Assembly (NCBI GenBank): GCA_964469555.1
Contig: CAYYAQ010000073.1
Location: 1-24,567 of the forward strand
DNA length: 24,567 nucleotides
From: CAYYAQ01 sp964469555
GTDB lineage: Bacteria > Planctomycetota > UBA1135 > UBA2386
Direction: 5' to 3'
Under the pieces are notes generated by a model, which was given only the letters and a program-made list of their open reading frames with translations, did no database searches and was not told where the DNA came from. Shown piece by piece: positions 6,128 through 13,991 of the stretch (positions are counted from its first letter, which is position 1; every line of letters starts with the position of its first letter). Both the position numbers and the translations under genes were made by a program.

Positions 6128-8340
6128 GGCACGACGACTACCCCATACCCAAGTCAAAGGCTGCGTGGTACGCGATCTGGATCGGTCCGCTGATCGCGCT
6201 CGCGCTCTACGCACCGACACTCGGGGGAACCTTCCTGAGCGACGATTTCCTCGTCAACACGATGCTCCACCACGGGGCGAGCCCGACCGTCAACTGGTCT
6301 GAGGTCTTCGCGGACTTCACGCGTGCCTGGGCCGGACTGGATGACGCCCACCTGTATCGCCCCTTGGTCAGCGTGAGCTTCGCCCTGACGATCACGATCG
6401 GTGGCTTTGACCCGTTCCCATTCCACGTGACCAACGTCATCGCCCACATACTCTCCACGCTCGCCTGCGCGTTGCTGTGTGCGTCGTGCAGTCCCCGCCG
6501 CGCGAGTCTCGCCGCGGGCATCGGCGGCCTGGTGTTCGCGATGCACCCGATCGCGGCGGAACCCGTGTGTTGGATCGCATCGCGCACGGCGGGGCTACAG
6601 GTAGTGTTCGCCACCGCCTCGATGGCGTGCTTCGCACGCCACCTGCGATCCGGCGGAAGGGGCTCCATGGCCAGCGCCATCGCGTTCTTCGCGACCGCGC
6701 TGCTGTGCAAGGAATCCGCTGTGCTCGTCCCGTTCTCGTGCGTAGCTCTCGACCTCCTCGTGCGGGGGCGGCGCGCACCGGGCCGCTTGCGCCTGCACGC
6801 GCCGATGTTCGCCATGCTCGCCGCCTACTTCGGGCTGCGGCTCGTCGTCTTGGGCACGTTGATCGGCGGCGAGGACCAAGAGACCCTGATCCACGGCAAT
6901 CTCGCGGGCAACCTGCGTGACAAGTTCGCCATCCTGCTCGCCCCCGTGGGCAACAGCCTCCCCGAGCCCTTTGGATTCATCTGCGGCGGCCTCGTGCTGA
7001 TCGGTGCGGCGGCCCTCGTGTTGCCGGGGTTCAGGCGACGGGAGAGTCGGCTCTTCGCCGTGCTCGGTATCGCCTGGATCGCGCTCTACTTCGCGCCGAC
7101 GTTCCGCCTGACGGTGAACCCGCAGAACCTCGGCGGCAGCCGGATGGTCTACGGCGCGGCGGTGATCTTCGCAATCTACGTGTCGACCCTGGCGGCGCGA
7201 ACCGCGTTGGGACGACGGCTCGTGGTCGGGACCGCTCTCCTGCTCGTCGGTCTGCTCTGCCTCGGCGGTGCTCGCATGGTGCAGTATCGGCTCGCGTACG
7301 AAGACATGCGCCACCTGCAGACAAGTCTCGCCGAACGCGCAAGAGTCGCGACCGCGGAACGACCACTCGCTTTCGTCAGCGTGACCCCTCCCGCCCTCGG
7401 TATTCCGTTCCTGAACTGCAACGCGCTCTACCCACTTGCCGAAATCCCGATAACAGAGGTGGACACCCCATCAGTGAGCCTCGGCTTCGTCTCGCAACCC
7501 GTCAAGCTCTCCAAATCGCTGTTCTTCGACCTCGGGTGCGTGCGCGCGATGCGCGAGCAGGGTGCGTGGTTGCTCGACTGGATCAAACACGTGCCACCGC
7601 GGACCCCACAATTCGAATTGCGACCGGCCTTCCGCGACAATCCCCAACTGCCAGGACTGACACGGAAGGAGGATTCCTCCTGGTTCCTCGTCGACGCGGC
7701 TGTCGATCCGTGGGATGTCGAGGTCATCGAAGTCGAGGTCGAAGGCCCTTGCACCGGCGGGCGGTTGGAGTGGCTGTACACGTCCACGCAGGCCACCGCG
7801 CTTCAGAACGTCCAGGAGTACAGCAACGTGATCCCCTCGCCACAGTTCCGTGACGCGCCGAGCTTCGTGGCATTCGGTCCCGGTGAGAAGCGCGGCGACA
7901 AGACGATCTTCCACGTCGACGTCTCGCACAACCTCACGTTCGTCGCGGTGGGCCTCCATGCCAGGCTCGCGGGAGTCAACGCGGTGTTGGAGGGCAAGGG
8001 CGCCAAGCCGGTCGCCATGCGCCTGCGCAATCGGGTCGAGAACCTCGAGCTACCGGTAGTCCTGCGCGGTGCGAAGACGAAACTCGCCGCGACGACCGAG
8101 ACGATGCGCGCACCGGAAATGCCGGACGGCACGGACCGCATAACGCTCTTCCTCATCGGGCCAGACACGACGATCCCGATCCGTGTCGAACCCGGACCGT
8201 TCGCATTGAGCGAGGGGATACAAAACGCAATCGCAATCATCCTCCGCTCCTCGCGGCAGAAGCGCTGGTACTTCTACTTCGAAGCAAACGGCGTGAAGAG
8301 CTACCGGTCGCGAGTCGACTGGGTCGTGTTCGAGAACTGA
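6124..8340 (+). CDS. Large GT-C-like integral membrane protein with a long soluble C-terminal region
   Basis: The ATG overlaps the stop of the Rho-like gene (ATGA, 6124-6127), so the two are probably co-translated. The first ~395 of 738 residues hold many hydrophobic helices. The first is followed by FLSDDF (37-42), the acidic pair expected in the first outer loop of GT-C enzymes. YRPLVSVSFALT and FHVTNVIAHIL then resemble TMTC/PMT-like mannosyltransferases that use polyprenyl-phosphate sugars. After the last helix (around 370-390) comes a ~340-residue soluble part with beta-rich segments such as FVAVGLHARL and ITLFLIGPDTTIPIRVEPG, which I do not recognise. No TPR repeats are visible. By inference it transfers a sugar to protein or glycan on the outer face of the membrane, near a surface-glycan locus. 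It ends 5 nt from the convergent GT4 gene with no terminator between. Confidence 0.75.
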   Translation: MRHDDYPIPKSKAAWYAIWIGPLIALALYAPTLGGTFLSDDFLVNTMLHHGASPTVNWSEVFADFTRAWAGLDDAHLYRPLVSVSFALTITIGGFDPFPFHVTNVIAHILSTLACALLCASCSPRRASLAAGIGGLVFAMHPIAAEPVCWIASRTAGLQVVFATASMACFARHLRSGGRGSMASAIAFFATALLCKESAVLVPFSCVALDLLVRGRRAPGRLRLHAPMFAMLAAYFGLRLVVLGTLIGGEDQETLIHGNLAGNLRDKFAILLAPVGNSLPEPFGFICGGLVLIGAAALVLPGFRRRESRLFAVLGIAWIALYFAPTFRLTVNPQNLGGSRMVYGAAVIFAIYVSTLAARTALGRRLVVGTALLLVGLLCLGGARMVQYRLAYEDMRHLQTSLAERARVATAERPLAFVSVTPPALGIPFLNCNALYPLAEIPITEVDTPSVSLGFVSQPVKLSKSLFFDLGCVRAMREQGAWLLDWIKHVPPRTPQFELRPAFRDNPQLPGLTRKEDSSWFLVDAAVDPWDVEVIEVEVEGPCTGGRLEWLYTSTQATALQNVQEYSNVIPSPQFRDAPSFVAFGPGEKRGDKTIFHVDVSHNLTFVAVGLHARLAGVNAVLEGKGAKPVAMRLRNRVENLELPVVLRGAKTKLAATTETMRAPEMPDGTDRITLFLIGPDTTIPIRVEPGPFALSEGIQNAIAIILRSSRQKRWYFYFEANGVKSYRSRVDWVVFEN

Positions 8341-8345
8341 ACGAT

Positions 8346-9644
8346 CTAAGCCGGGAACTCGTCCGGCAGGGCGGTCGCGCCGCTGTCGAGAACCGTATGC
8401 AGCCGTCGCTCGGCGCGACGGAACAACATCCTGGCCCGATCCCGCTCGAGGGCGTCGTCCGGACTCCACTCCGACGGCGACGTCCCCGCCGCGTAGTGCC
8501 CCAACACCTGGTCCGCCGCGGCCTCCGCCGATCGCAGGTCCGGCACGCTCGGACGATCGAGCTTCGCGAGTCCATCCCGGTCGAGGAGCGTCATCGTGAG
8601 TTCCGCGGTGTCGCCCGCTTCGAAGAACGCGCACGAGCTCTCCTGGCAGTGTTCGCGGTACGCCTGCAGGTCGGAGGCGATCACGGGCAAGCCGAGAGCC
8701 TGTGCCTCGTCCATGACGAGACCGTACGACTCCTCGCAGGTCGACGGCAGCACCGCGTAGTCCGCTTCGATCTTCGGGAGATCGGAATCGTCGAAGGCCC
8801 CGGAGAACGTCACATCGATCCCGGTGGAGAAGTTTCGTATCTCGGCCTCGTACTCCGGATCGTGGGCGACGCCCAGGATCTGCAGCTTCCAATCCCCGCC
8901 AGCCGCGCGCATCGCGTCCATCACGATCTCGAGGCCCTTGTCCGGGTAGATGCTGCCCCAGGTGACGAGGAGGTTGCCGCCCCTCACAGGTTCGCGGACC
9001 AGGCGCGGCGGCGCCGAGAGCAACGGCGGAGGAGAGACCACGATCTCACCGAACTCCCCTGGCGCGAGTTCCAAGAGCCCTGCCGCGTGAGCCGCGCTCG
9101 GCGCCATGCGGACGTCGGCCGCGCTCAGCTCGTCGAAGAAGTCGCGGCGATGCAGCTCGAATTCCTCTTCGGCCTCGAGGTCGGACATCCACTCCGCGGG
9201 ATCGGGTGCCACGATCAAGTCATCGCCAGCCCGGCGCACCACCCGCGCCAGCACGGTGAAGTAGTCGTGGGCCGTGACCACGACGCGCGCGCCGGTCGAA
9301 CGGGCGAGGCGCGCGATGTCCGAAGTCAACCGCAACCAGTGGTGCACGTGTACGACGTCGGGTCGTTCCTCCTGGAACAGCCGCAACAAGGTGCGAGACA
9401 CGCCCGGATGGTAGGCCTTGAACCAACTCTCGAAGTAGAGGTCATCGCGGTGCAGGCGCAGCACGCGGATCCCGTCGTGGTCCAACTCGTCCACCCGGGC
9501 GGTGTTCGCGACCTCGAGCGACCCGCATACCACGCTGACCTCGTGCCCCTGCGCTATCATCGCCCGGGCGAGGGCTTCGACGACACGCTCGGTTCCCCCT
9601 GTCAGTTCGGGGGAAAAGCCGTGGAGGACGTGGAAGATTTTCAT
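8346..9644 (-). CDS. Glycosyltransferase family 4 (GT-B fold)
   Basis: The 432-aa protein begins MKIFHVLHGF at ATG 9644. The frame stays open upstream into the neighbouring gene, but the conserved N-terminal strand starts here. The N-terminal acceptor half has the TGGTERVV glycine loop (15-22). The donor half has WGSIYPDKG (229-237) and the EX7E pair E305/E313 in EESYGLVMDE, typical of retaining GT4 enzymes using nucleotide-activated sugars. It is cytoplasmic or membrane-associated. It is the last gene of the minus-strand glycan locus, 5 nt after the preceding GT2 stop. The substrate cannot be told from the sequence. It resembles the GT4 at 15658-16902 in its N-terminal loop and EX7E region. 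Confidence 0.9.
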   Translation of the reverse strand: MKIFHVLHGFSPELTGGTERVVEALARAMIAQGHEVSVVCGSLEVANTARVDELDHDGIRVLRLHRDDLYFESWFKAYHPGVSRTLLRLFQEERPDVVHVHHWLRLTSDIARLARSTGARVVVTAHDYFTVLARVVRRAGDDLIVAPDPAEWMSDLEAEEEFELHRRDFFDELSAADVRMAPSAAHAAGLLELAPGEFGEIVVSPPPLLSAPPRLVREPVRGGNLLVTWGSIYPDKGLEIVMDAMRAAGGDWKLQILGVAHDPEYEAEIRNFSTGIDVTFSGAFDDSDLPKIEADYAVLPSTCEESYGLVMDEAQALGLPVIASDLQAYREHCQESSCAFFEAGDTAELTMTLLDRDGLAKLDRPSVPDLRSAEAAADQVLGHYAAGTSPSEWSPDDALERDRARMLFRRAERRLHTVLDSGATALPDEFPA

Positions 9645-9649
9645 GCTAG

Positions 9650-10558
9650 CTAGCGCCACTTCGTGACGTCGGTCGCGGTGATGCGATGGCCGCGCAGGCC
9701 GTCGAAGATGCCCACGGTCTTGGCCCATCCCGCGCGCCAACCGCCCGTGAGGTAGGCCAAGGGTAGCCCGATGCAATCAAAGAGGAAGAACGCCGCGAGC
9801 AGCTTGAGACTGAAATGCTGCTTCAGGAAGCGAAGGGAGTTCACCGCCGTCATGTACTTGCGCAACTGCGACCGTCCGCCGCCGGACGAAGCGCTCGAGT
9901 CGTGGGTCACGCGGATCCACGGCAGCCACACGAGGGTCCGCCCGCGGGCGCGCAAGGCGTGGCCGAGCAGCGCATCTTCGAAGTACATGAAGTAGCGCTC
10001 GTCCAGACCCTGGACCGCCACAAGATCCTCTAGCCGGTAGAGCGCGCAGGCGCCGGGCAGATAGCCGACCGCGCGGGGCCCCCGATCCCGGGGCGCCGGC
10101 TCCCTGCCCTCGGACAGCAGCCGGTTGAGGTTCGGCGTGAACGCGATCTCGCCGCCCTGACACCACACGCGACCGTCTGGCCGGAGGATGGTCGGCGCCG
10201 CGCCGGCGAGCGACGGGTCGTTGTCGAGCACCAACACCAGATGATCCAGGCATCCGTCTTCGACCACGACGTCGTTGTTCAGGAACAGTACGTGGGCGGC
10301 GTCCTTCGTCTTGGCCCACTCGATGCCCTGGTTCATGGCTGCGCAGAAGCCCAGATTGCTGCCGAGAAGGCGCAACTCGACGTCCTCTTGCCCCTCCACG
10401 CCGCGCGTGAGGGCCGCCTCGTCGTCTTCACCGGACCCGTTGTCCATCAACAACACCGGATTGCGAATGGTCGACGACTCCTGCAGGCGGCGCAGAGACG
10501 CCAGGGTCATCTCCGCAGCATGGTAGTTGATCAGCAGCGTGACGACTCGCCCGGTCAT
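9650..10558 (-). CDS. Glycosyltransferase family 2, rhamnosyltransferase-like
   Basis: The 302-aa protein starts MTGRVVTLLINYH; a GTG at 10564 two codons earlier is an alternative. The GT-A fold shows LLMDNGSGEDD (37-46), the metal-binding NND at 94-96 in LFLNNDVVV, and MYFEDALLGHALRARG in the acceptor region. This is the layout of WbbL-type inverting transferases that extend O-antigen chains. The C-terminal part holds one hydrophobic segment near FFLFDCIGLPLAYL, which could associate with the membrane. The stop of the preceding gene is 10 nt upstream. Confidence 0.9.
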   Translation of the reverse strand: MTGRVVTLLINYHAAEMTLASLRRLQESSTIRNPVLLMDNGSGEDDEAALTRGVEGQEDVELRLLGSNLGFCAAMNQGIEWAKTKDAAHVLFLNNDVVVEDGCLDHLVLVLDNDPSLAGAAPTILRPDGRVWCQGGEIAFTPNLNRLLSEGREPAPRDRGPRAVGYLPGACALYRLEDLVAVQGLDERYFMYFEDALLGHALRARGRTLVWLPWIRVTHDSSASSGGGRSQLRKYMTAVNSLRFLKQHFSLKLLAAFFLFDCIGLPLAYLTGGWRAGWAKTVGIFDGLRGHRITATDVTKWR

Positions 10559-10568
10559 TCCCACGGCG

Positions 10569-11627
10569 TCACCCACAGAGCCTCCCGAAGATCTTCCACC
10601 ACACCGTCGAACAACCTCCCATGCAGGCGTGGAGCACGCGCGACAGCCCGCGGTCGGACAACCCGGGGTTGAGCGTGAACGCTCCGGCGACGAGGAGCTC
10701 GCGGTCCGGAACGGAGCGATTCGACTGGGCCGCACGCCGCCAGCCGAACGCTCGGGGCAGGAAGCGGATGAGATCGACCTTGCCGTGGAACCACGCGACA
10801 GGGTGGAGCTTCACGATCGCGAACCCGAACTGCACCAACTCGTAGCCGAGCTGAGCCGGCGCGAGGAACAGCAGCGATCGCCAGTGCAGGCACGTGAGCA
10901 GCACGAGCCAGCGATTTCGGCTGTGGAGGTAGATCCGCCGCGCGGGGTACTTCGCCTCGGCGCCGCGCATTGAGATGTCCTTCGTGCCGGCGCCGTGGAG
11001 CACCAACGCACCTTCGTCGAGGATGATCTGCTCGCCGCGTATGCGCAGGCGCCAGGCGAGGTCCGTATCCTCGAAGAGGATGAACAGATCGGAGTTGAAG
11101 CCGCCGGAGTCCATGTACTTGCCGCGGTCGGCCAGAAAACACAGCGCGACGAGACCGCCGTTGGGCTGCGGCGGCCTCTTGGCCTCGGCGACCGGAGTAA
11201 ACCAGTTGTGGAGCACGAGCAGCCCGAGAAAGTGGATCTCGGTGCCGTCGTAGTGCACGAGATCCGTGTCCGCGCCGACGAGACTGCGCGCCTGCACCAG
11301 TGCGGCGTCCGGGTTTGCATCCATCGTGCCGACCAGGCTGGCGAGAGCGCCCGGTTGCATGGTGACGTCGTTGTCGATCAGCAGGACGCGTTCGTGCTGC
11401 GCCGACGTGACCCCCATGTTTCGCGCGTAGCCAGGGCCAGCGTTGTAGCCCGTGTCGACGACCCGGACGGACTCGAACTTCTCTGCGACGAACTCCCGAG
11501 AACCGTCGTCACTGTGGTTGTCGACGAGGATGATCTCGTCGGGCGGTGGGTCCTGTGCGAGCAAAGAGCCAATGCAATCCTCGAGGTAGTGCTTGCCGTT
11601 CCAGTTGATAACCACCGCCGAGATCAC
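10569..11627 (-). CDS. Glycosyltransferase family 2
   Basis: The 352-aa protein starts at a GTG (11627), directly before the conserved first strand ISAVVINWNG. ILVDNHSDDGS (33-43) and DND at 85-87 in VLLIDNDVTM are nucleotide-sugar and metal sites of GT-A enzymes. FILFEDTDLAWRLRIRG carries the ED(T/V)DL acceptor/base motif. A hydrophobic stretch follows (LVLLTCLHWRSLLFL). The last ~60 residues are not part of the core fold. No good ribosome site is visible. It lies 63 nt downstream of the ankyrin gene and restarts the glycan locus after the interruption, so it may depend on read-through from the inserted genes. Confidence 0.88.
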   Translation of the reverse strand: MISAVVINWNGKHYLEDCIGSLLAQDPPPDEIILVDNHSDDGSREFVAEKFESVRVVDTGYNAGPGYARNMGVTSAQHERVLLIDNDVTMQPGALASLVGTMDANPDAALVQARSLVGADTDLVHYDGTEIHFLGLLVLHNWFTPVAEAKRPPQPNGGLVALCFLADRGKYMDSGGFNSDLFILFEDTDLAWRLRIRGEQIILDEGALVLHGAGTKDISMRGAEAKYPARRIYLHSRNRWLVLLTCLHWRSLLFLAPAQLGYELVQFGFAIVKLHPVAWFHGKVDLIRFLPRAFGWRRAAQSNRSVPDRELLVAGAFTLNPGLSDRGLSRVLHACMGGCSTVWWKIFGRLCG

Positions 11628-11690
11628 GACACGCAGCGTAGGGAAGCCCGCAGCCCCGGTCCAGCGATCACACCCAGGCCAGCGGAGTCG

Positions 11691-12692
11691 CTAGCCTGGA
11701 CTCACGAGCTTGAGCACATCCACGACTTCTGGGTGTGGCGCGCCGCCGCGGGGGACCTCGATCGCGTAGGCCAGCGGCGTGACCTCCTTCAGCTTCCGCC
11801 CGGTGCCGGCGTGTTGGATGTCGACCCGCACTCCCACGTCGGCGCCGCGCTCGATGAGGAGCTGAAAGACGCGAAAGCCGCGATTCCAGATCGAATTCAC
11901 CGTGTGGAAGATCGGCGTCTGGCCGCCGAGTCCGTCCGCGTCGACATCGGCACGAGCGTTGATGTCCGCGCCGCGGGTCAGCAGCAACCGCGCGATCCGC
12001 AGTTCGCAGAATTCGGCAGCGATGTGGAGGAGGGTCGCCCCCGTCAGGGGCGTGTTCGCGCTCGGGACGTCGAATCGCTTCGAGACGATCGTCGGGTCCG
12101 CGTCGATGTGGCGCGCGAGTGCTCGCTCGTCACCACGGTGCACGGCCATCACGGGAGAGTCCACCACCGGCACGCCGCTCTCCGCCAGGACATCGATGCA
12201 ATCGTGCATGCCCTCCGGATCGCGGACCCAACTCCGCAGCATCGTGTCCAGAGCCGTCACCACACAGCCGTCGGGAGCGTGGAACTCGAGGCTCGGATCT
12301 GCGCCCAGCCCGATCAGCATGCGCAACGCATCCGGCTGCAGGTTCTCGCACGGCACGAACAGCACCGGTCCGTAGTCCGGGCGGAAGAGCCCGCGGGGAT
12401 TCGCCCCGTGCGCGAGGAGGAACTCGATGACGGGTCGGAATTTGACCGCGGGCGAGCGACAGGCCCGGGCCAGAGCGACCTGCACGTTCGGTTCCTGGAG
12501 GCTCTCGAACACGAACCGGACCACCGGGAGGTCACCCACCCGGGCGGCGAACGAGAGCAGGTCCCCGTGCTCCGGGTCCCCGCTCGGCGCCGCCAAGAGC
12601 TCCGGGTGCTCTTCCGCCAATCTGGTCACCTCGCGCAGGTTCCTACCGCGCAGCGCCTCGAAGATCTCCTTGTTCAGGGGTCCCAGTTGCAT
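11691..12692 (-). CDS. Ankyrin-repeat protein
   Basis: The 333-aa protein starts at ATG 12692, with GAGG ten bases upstream. Ankyrin-type helix pairs recur along its length: VIEFLLAHGANPRG, ALRMLIGLGADPS, GATLLHIAAEFCELRIARLL followed by LTRGADINA, and FQLLIERGADVGVR. There is no signal peptide or membrane helix, so it is likely cytoplasmic. Ankyrin repeats bind other proteins and carry no catalytic activity themselves. It is the last gene of the short group interrupting the glycan locus, next to a SUKH protein. Ankyrin proteins are one of the known immunity-protein classes in polymorphic toxin systems, which fits this setting but is not shown by the sequence. No glycan-related role is apparent. 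Confidence 0.87.
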   Translation of the reverse strand: MQLGPLNKEIFEALRGRNLREVTRLAEEHPELLAAPSGDPEHGDLLSFAARVGDLPVVRFVFESLQEPNVQVALARACRSPAVKFRPVIEFLLAHGANPRGLFRPDYGPVLFVPCENLQPDALRMLIGLGADPSLEFHAPDGCVVTALDTMLRSWVRDPEGMHDCIDVLAESGVPVVDSPVMAVHRGDERALARHIDADPTIVSKRFDVPSANTPLTGATLLHIAAEFCELRIARLLLTRGADINARADVDADGLGGQTPIFHTVNSIWNRGFRVFQLLIERGADVGVRVDIQHAGTGRKLKEVTPLAYAIEVPRGGAPHPEVVDVLKLVSPG

Positions 12693-12734
12693 TGGACAAT
12701 GACCTCGTGGCCGAGACGAGCACGAATGTTCCGC

Positions 12735-12912
12735 TCAGTTTGTGAGGAACGCCTCTATCGAACCCCAGCGGACCGGTTTCTTCTTGGTGAGAGTCTTGAG
12801 GTCCGAGAACTTCACGCCGAACAACTCGCCGGTCACCCCGTGGTTGCGGTACGTCTTGCTAGTCTGTTTGAACCGAAGGACTCGATTTCCGCAGGGCTTG
12901 TTTCAAGTTCAT
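12735..12912 (-). pseudogene. Decayed, truncated AlkD-like DNA alkylation repair gene
   Basis: Three short segments in three frames read together like the N-terminus of DNA alkylation repair (HEAT-like) proteins. The first is MNLKQALRK from ATG 12912, then IESFGS, then QTSKTYRNHGV with ELFGVKFSDLKTLTKKK. Adding one base at each of two joints restores a continuous frame. After KKK the similarity ends and a stop follows at 12735, so at least three quarters of the usual ~200-240 aa is missing. The ATG overlaps the stop of the SUKH gene (ATGA), so the two were once an operon. Intact family members excise alkylated bases such as 3-methyladenine. The remnant cannot be active. The family call is by motif recognition only. 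Confidence 0.6.
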
Positions 12913-13514
12913 GGAGCCATCTGGAACATCACGTCCTCGCCATCCTCGGACTCGGCGATCTGCCGGGCGAAATCGGCGTGGTACTTGATCACTTCGAGGG
13001 CGTTCTCGACCCTCAGCGATGCGTTGCTACCCGACTTTCCTGTGCAAAACGGGGGGTACGCGAGGAGCAGCTTGCCGACGGGAAGGCTCTCGCCGTCAGG
13101 CGCATAGGCTTGCAACGGGTGCATGCACAGGTTCTCGATCGGGTCCTTCTCGATGTCCTCGAGAAACTGCTTCAGATCCCGGTCCATCGGATCGATCTCG
13201 CCGACTTCGGCGGCGAGCTGATGCACCTCGCCGCCACGGATCAGGAACTGATCGCCGCTGCAATCCTGCGCAAACGGGATGTCGGTCGGGTCGACGACAT
13301 CCGGATACAACCTGTGGAGTGACGTCGCGCCATCCATGACTTCGCGAAGCGAGTGCCAGAGCGGCTCGCGACACGCGCCGCGCACATGAAGGCCCCCACC
13401 GTACCGGACGAATCCGTTCTGCTCTTCGAGAAACTCGCGCAGGTCCGCCGGGAGATCCTCCAGGATCTGCGGATCGTCGATGGGCGGTCCTCGAAACGTC
13501 TCGATCAGGTTCAT
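12909..13514 (-). CDS. SUKH-superfamily (SMI1/KNR4-like) protein, possible immunity protein
   Basis: The 201-aa protein starts MNLIETFRGPP at ATG 13514, with GAGG six bases upstream; the frame runs further upstream but without conserved content. The order of elements fits SUKH proteins: an N-terminal helix with LPADLREFLEEQNGF, then the strand YGGGLHVRG, then LWHSLREVM, then IPFAQDCSGDQFLIRGGEVHQL, the G-D-x-F/Y strand typical of the family. It ends in a helical tail. No signal peptide or membrane helix is present. Bacterial SUKH proteins often neutralise nuclease toxins encoded just upstream, and remains of such a domain may lie at 13520-13740. The family assignment is by pattern, so moderate. 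Confidence 0.62.
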   Translation of the reverse strand: MNLIETFRGPPIDDPQILEDLPADLREFLEEQNGFVRYGGGLHVRGACREPLWHSLREVMDGATSLHRLYPDVVDPTDIPFAQDCSGDQFLIRGGEVHQLAAEVGEIDPMDRDLKQFLEDIEKDPIENLCMHPLQAYAPDGESLPVGKLLLAYPPFCTGKSGSNASLRVENALEVIKYHADFARQIAESEDGEDVMFQMAP

Positions 13515-13519
13515 GCAGT

Positions 13520-13740
13520 CCCTCGCACTGGGAGATGTTGCGCACGATGGGGCCATTCTCGCAGGGGTCCACGGCATGTCCACTTTCGCCAGCGTCCCGC
13601 GATGTATTTTGCGGAACTCCGACCACGCACAGCGACTCCGTACCGACCATGTGGTGGAGGGTATGCGCCAGAGGGTTCTTGCTTTCGGCTCCGGTGATTT
13701 GACGCTGAGACGGTGGATTCGCCAGATCCGTGTCGGATCC
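13520..13740 (-). pseudogene. Possible remnant of an HNH/Endo VII-type nuclease toxin tip
   Basis: No intact gene lies here. One minus frame reads KNPLAHTLHHMVGTESL, then VVGVP. A second frame continues KIHRGTLAKVD. Joined by a one-base change they give an HH pair followed about 16 residues later by VP-x-KIH. That is the pattern of WHH/LHH nuclease domains found at the C-terminus of polymorphic toxins. It sits directly upstream of the SUKH gene in the same orientation, the usual toxin-then-immunity order. The toxin's body, secretion domain and start are all absent. The match is short and the frame is broken, so this is a suggestion. Confidence 0.35.
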
Positions 13741-13954
13741 GCCGCGCCCGGGTCCGCCGCCCCTCGCCTTGCGCAACATCTACGGCTTCAACAAAGGGAC
13801 CGACGGCAAGATGATGAACGGAGACTCCACGACCGAGGTCGCCATCGGGGCGACCGAGGTCGCCGGGACCATCTTCGGCGGCACTGTCCTGGAGTTTCAG
13901 CTGAAGGACGATCCGGTGCAGTCGTTCTTCGGAACCTACACGAAGAAGAAATAG
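13730..13954 (+). CDS. Small hypothetical protein (74 aa), possibly the end of a larger lost gene
   Basis: This GTG-started frame is the only plus-strand candidate between 8.3 and 22.0 kb. Its third codon positions are strongly G/C-rich across ATEVAGTIFGGTVLEFQL and it ends FFGTYTKKK, so it looks translated or recently so. An in-frame stop at 13706 lies just upstream, and there is no clear ribosome site. The first dozen residues (PPRPGPPP) look like random GC-rich sequence. The predicted content is beta strands. I recognise no family. It lies back to back with the toxin-like remnant and may be the surviving 3' end of a transferred gene. Confidence 0.4.
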   Translation: MSDPPRPGPPPLALRNIYGFNKGTDGKMMNGDSTTEVAIGATEVAGTIFGGTVLEFQLKDDPVQSFFGTYTKKK

Positions 13955-13991
13955 CTCCCCCCACCCCATCGAGAGTTTCAATTCGAGGGCG

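Noticed and set aside
8397..9653. Plus-strand open frame opposite the GT4 gene
   Set aside because: Antisense shadow of a gene with intact EX7E and GGTERVV motifs.
9645..9654. GCTAGCTAGC tandem at the GT2-GT4 junction
   Set aside because: Short and probably chance; it includes the GT2 stop codon.
10995..13322. Very long plus-strand open frame across the GT2, ankyrin and SUKH genes
   Set aside because: It crosses several recognisable minus-strand genes and intergenic gaps, and its translation is rich in R, H, V and D with no motifs. It is a shadow.
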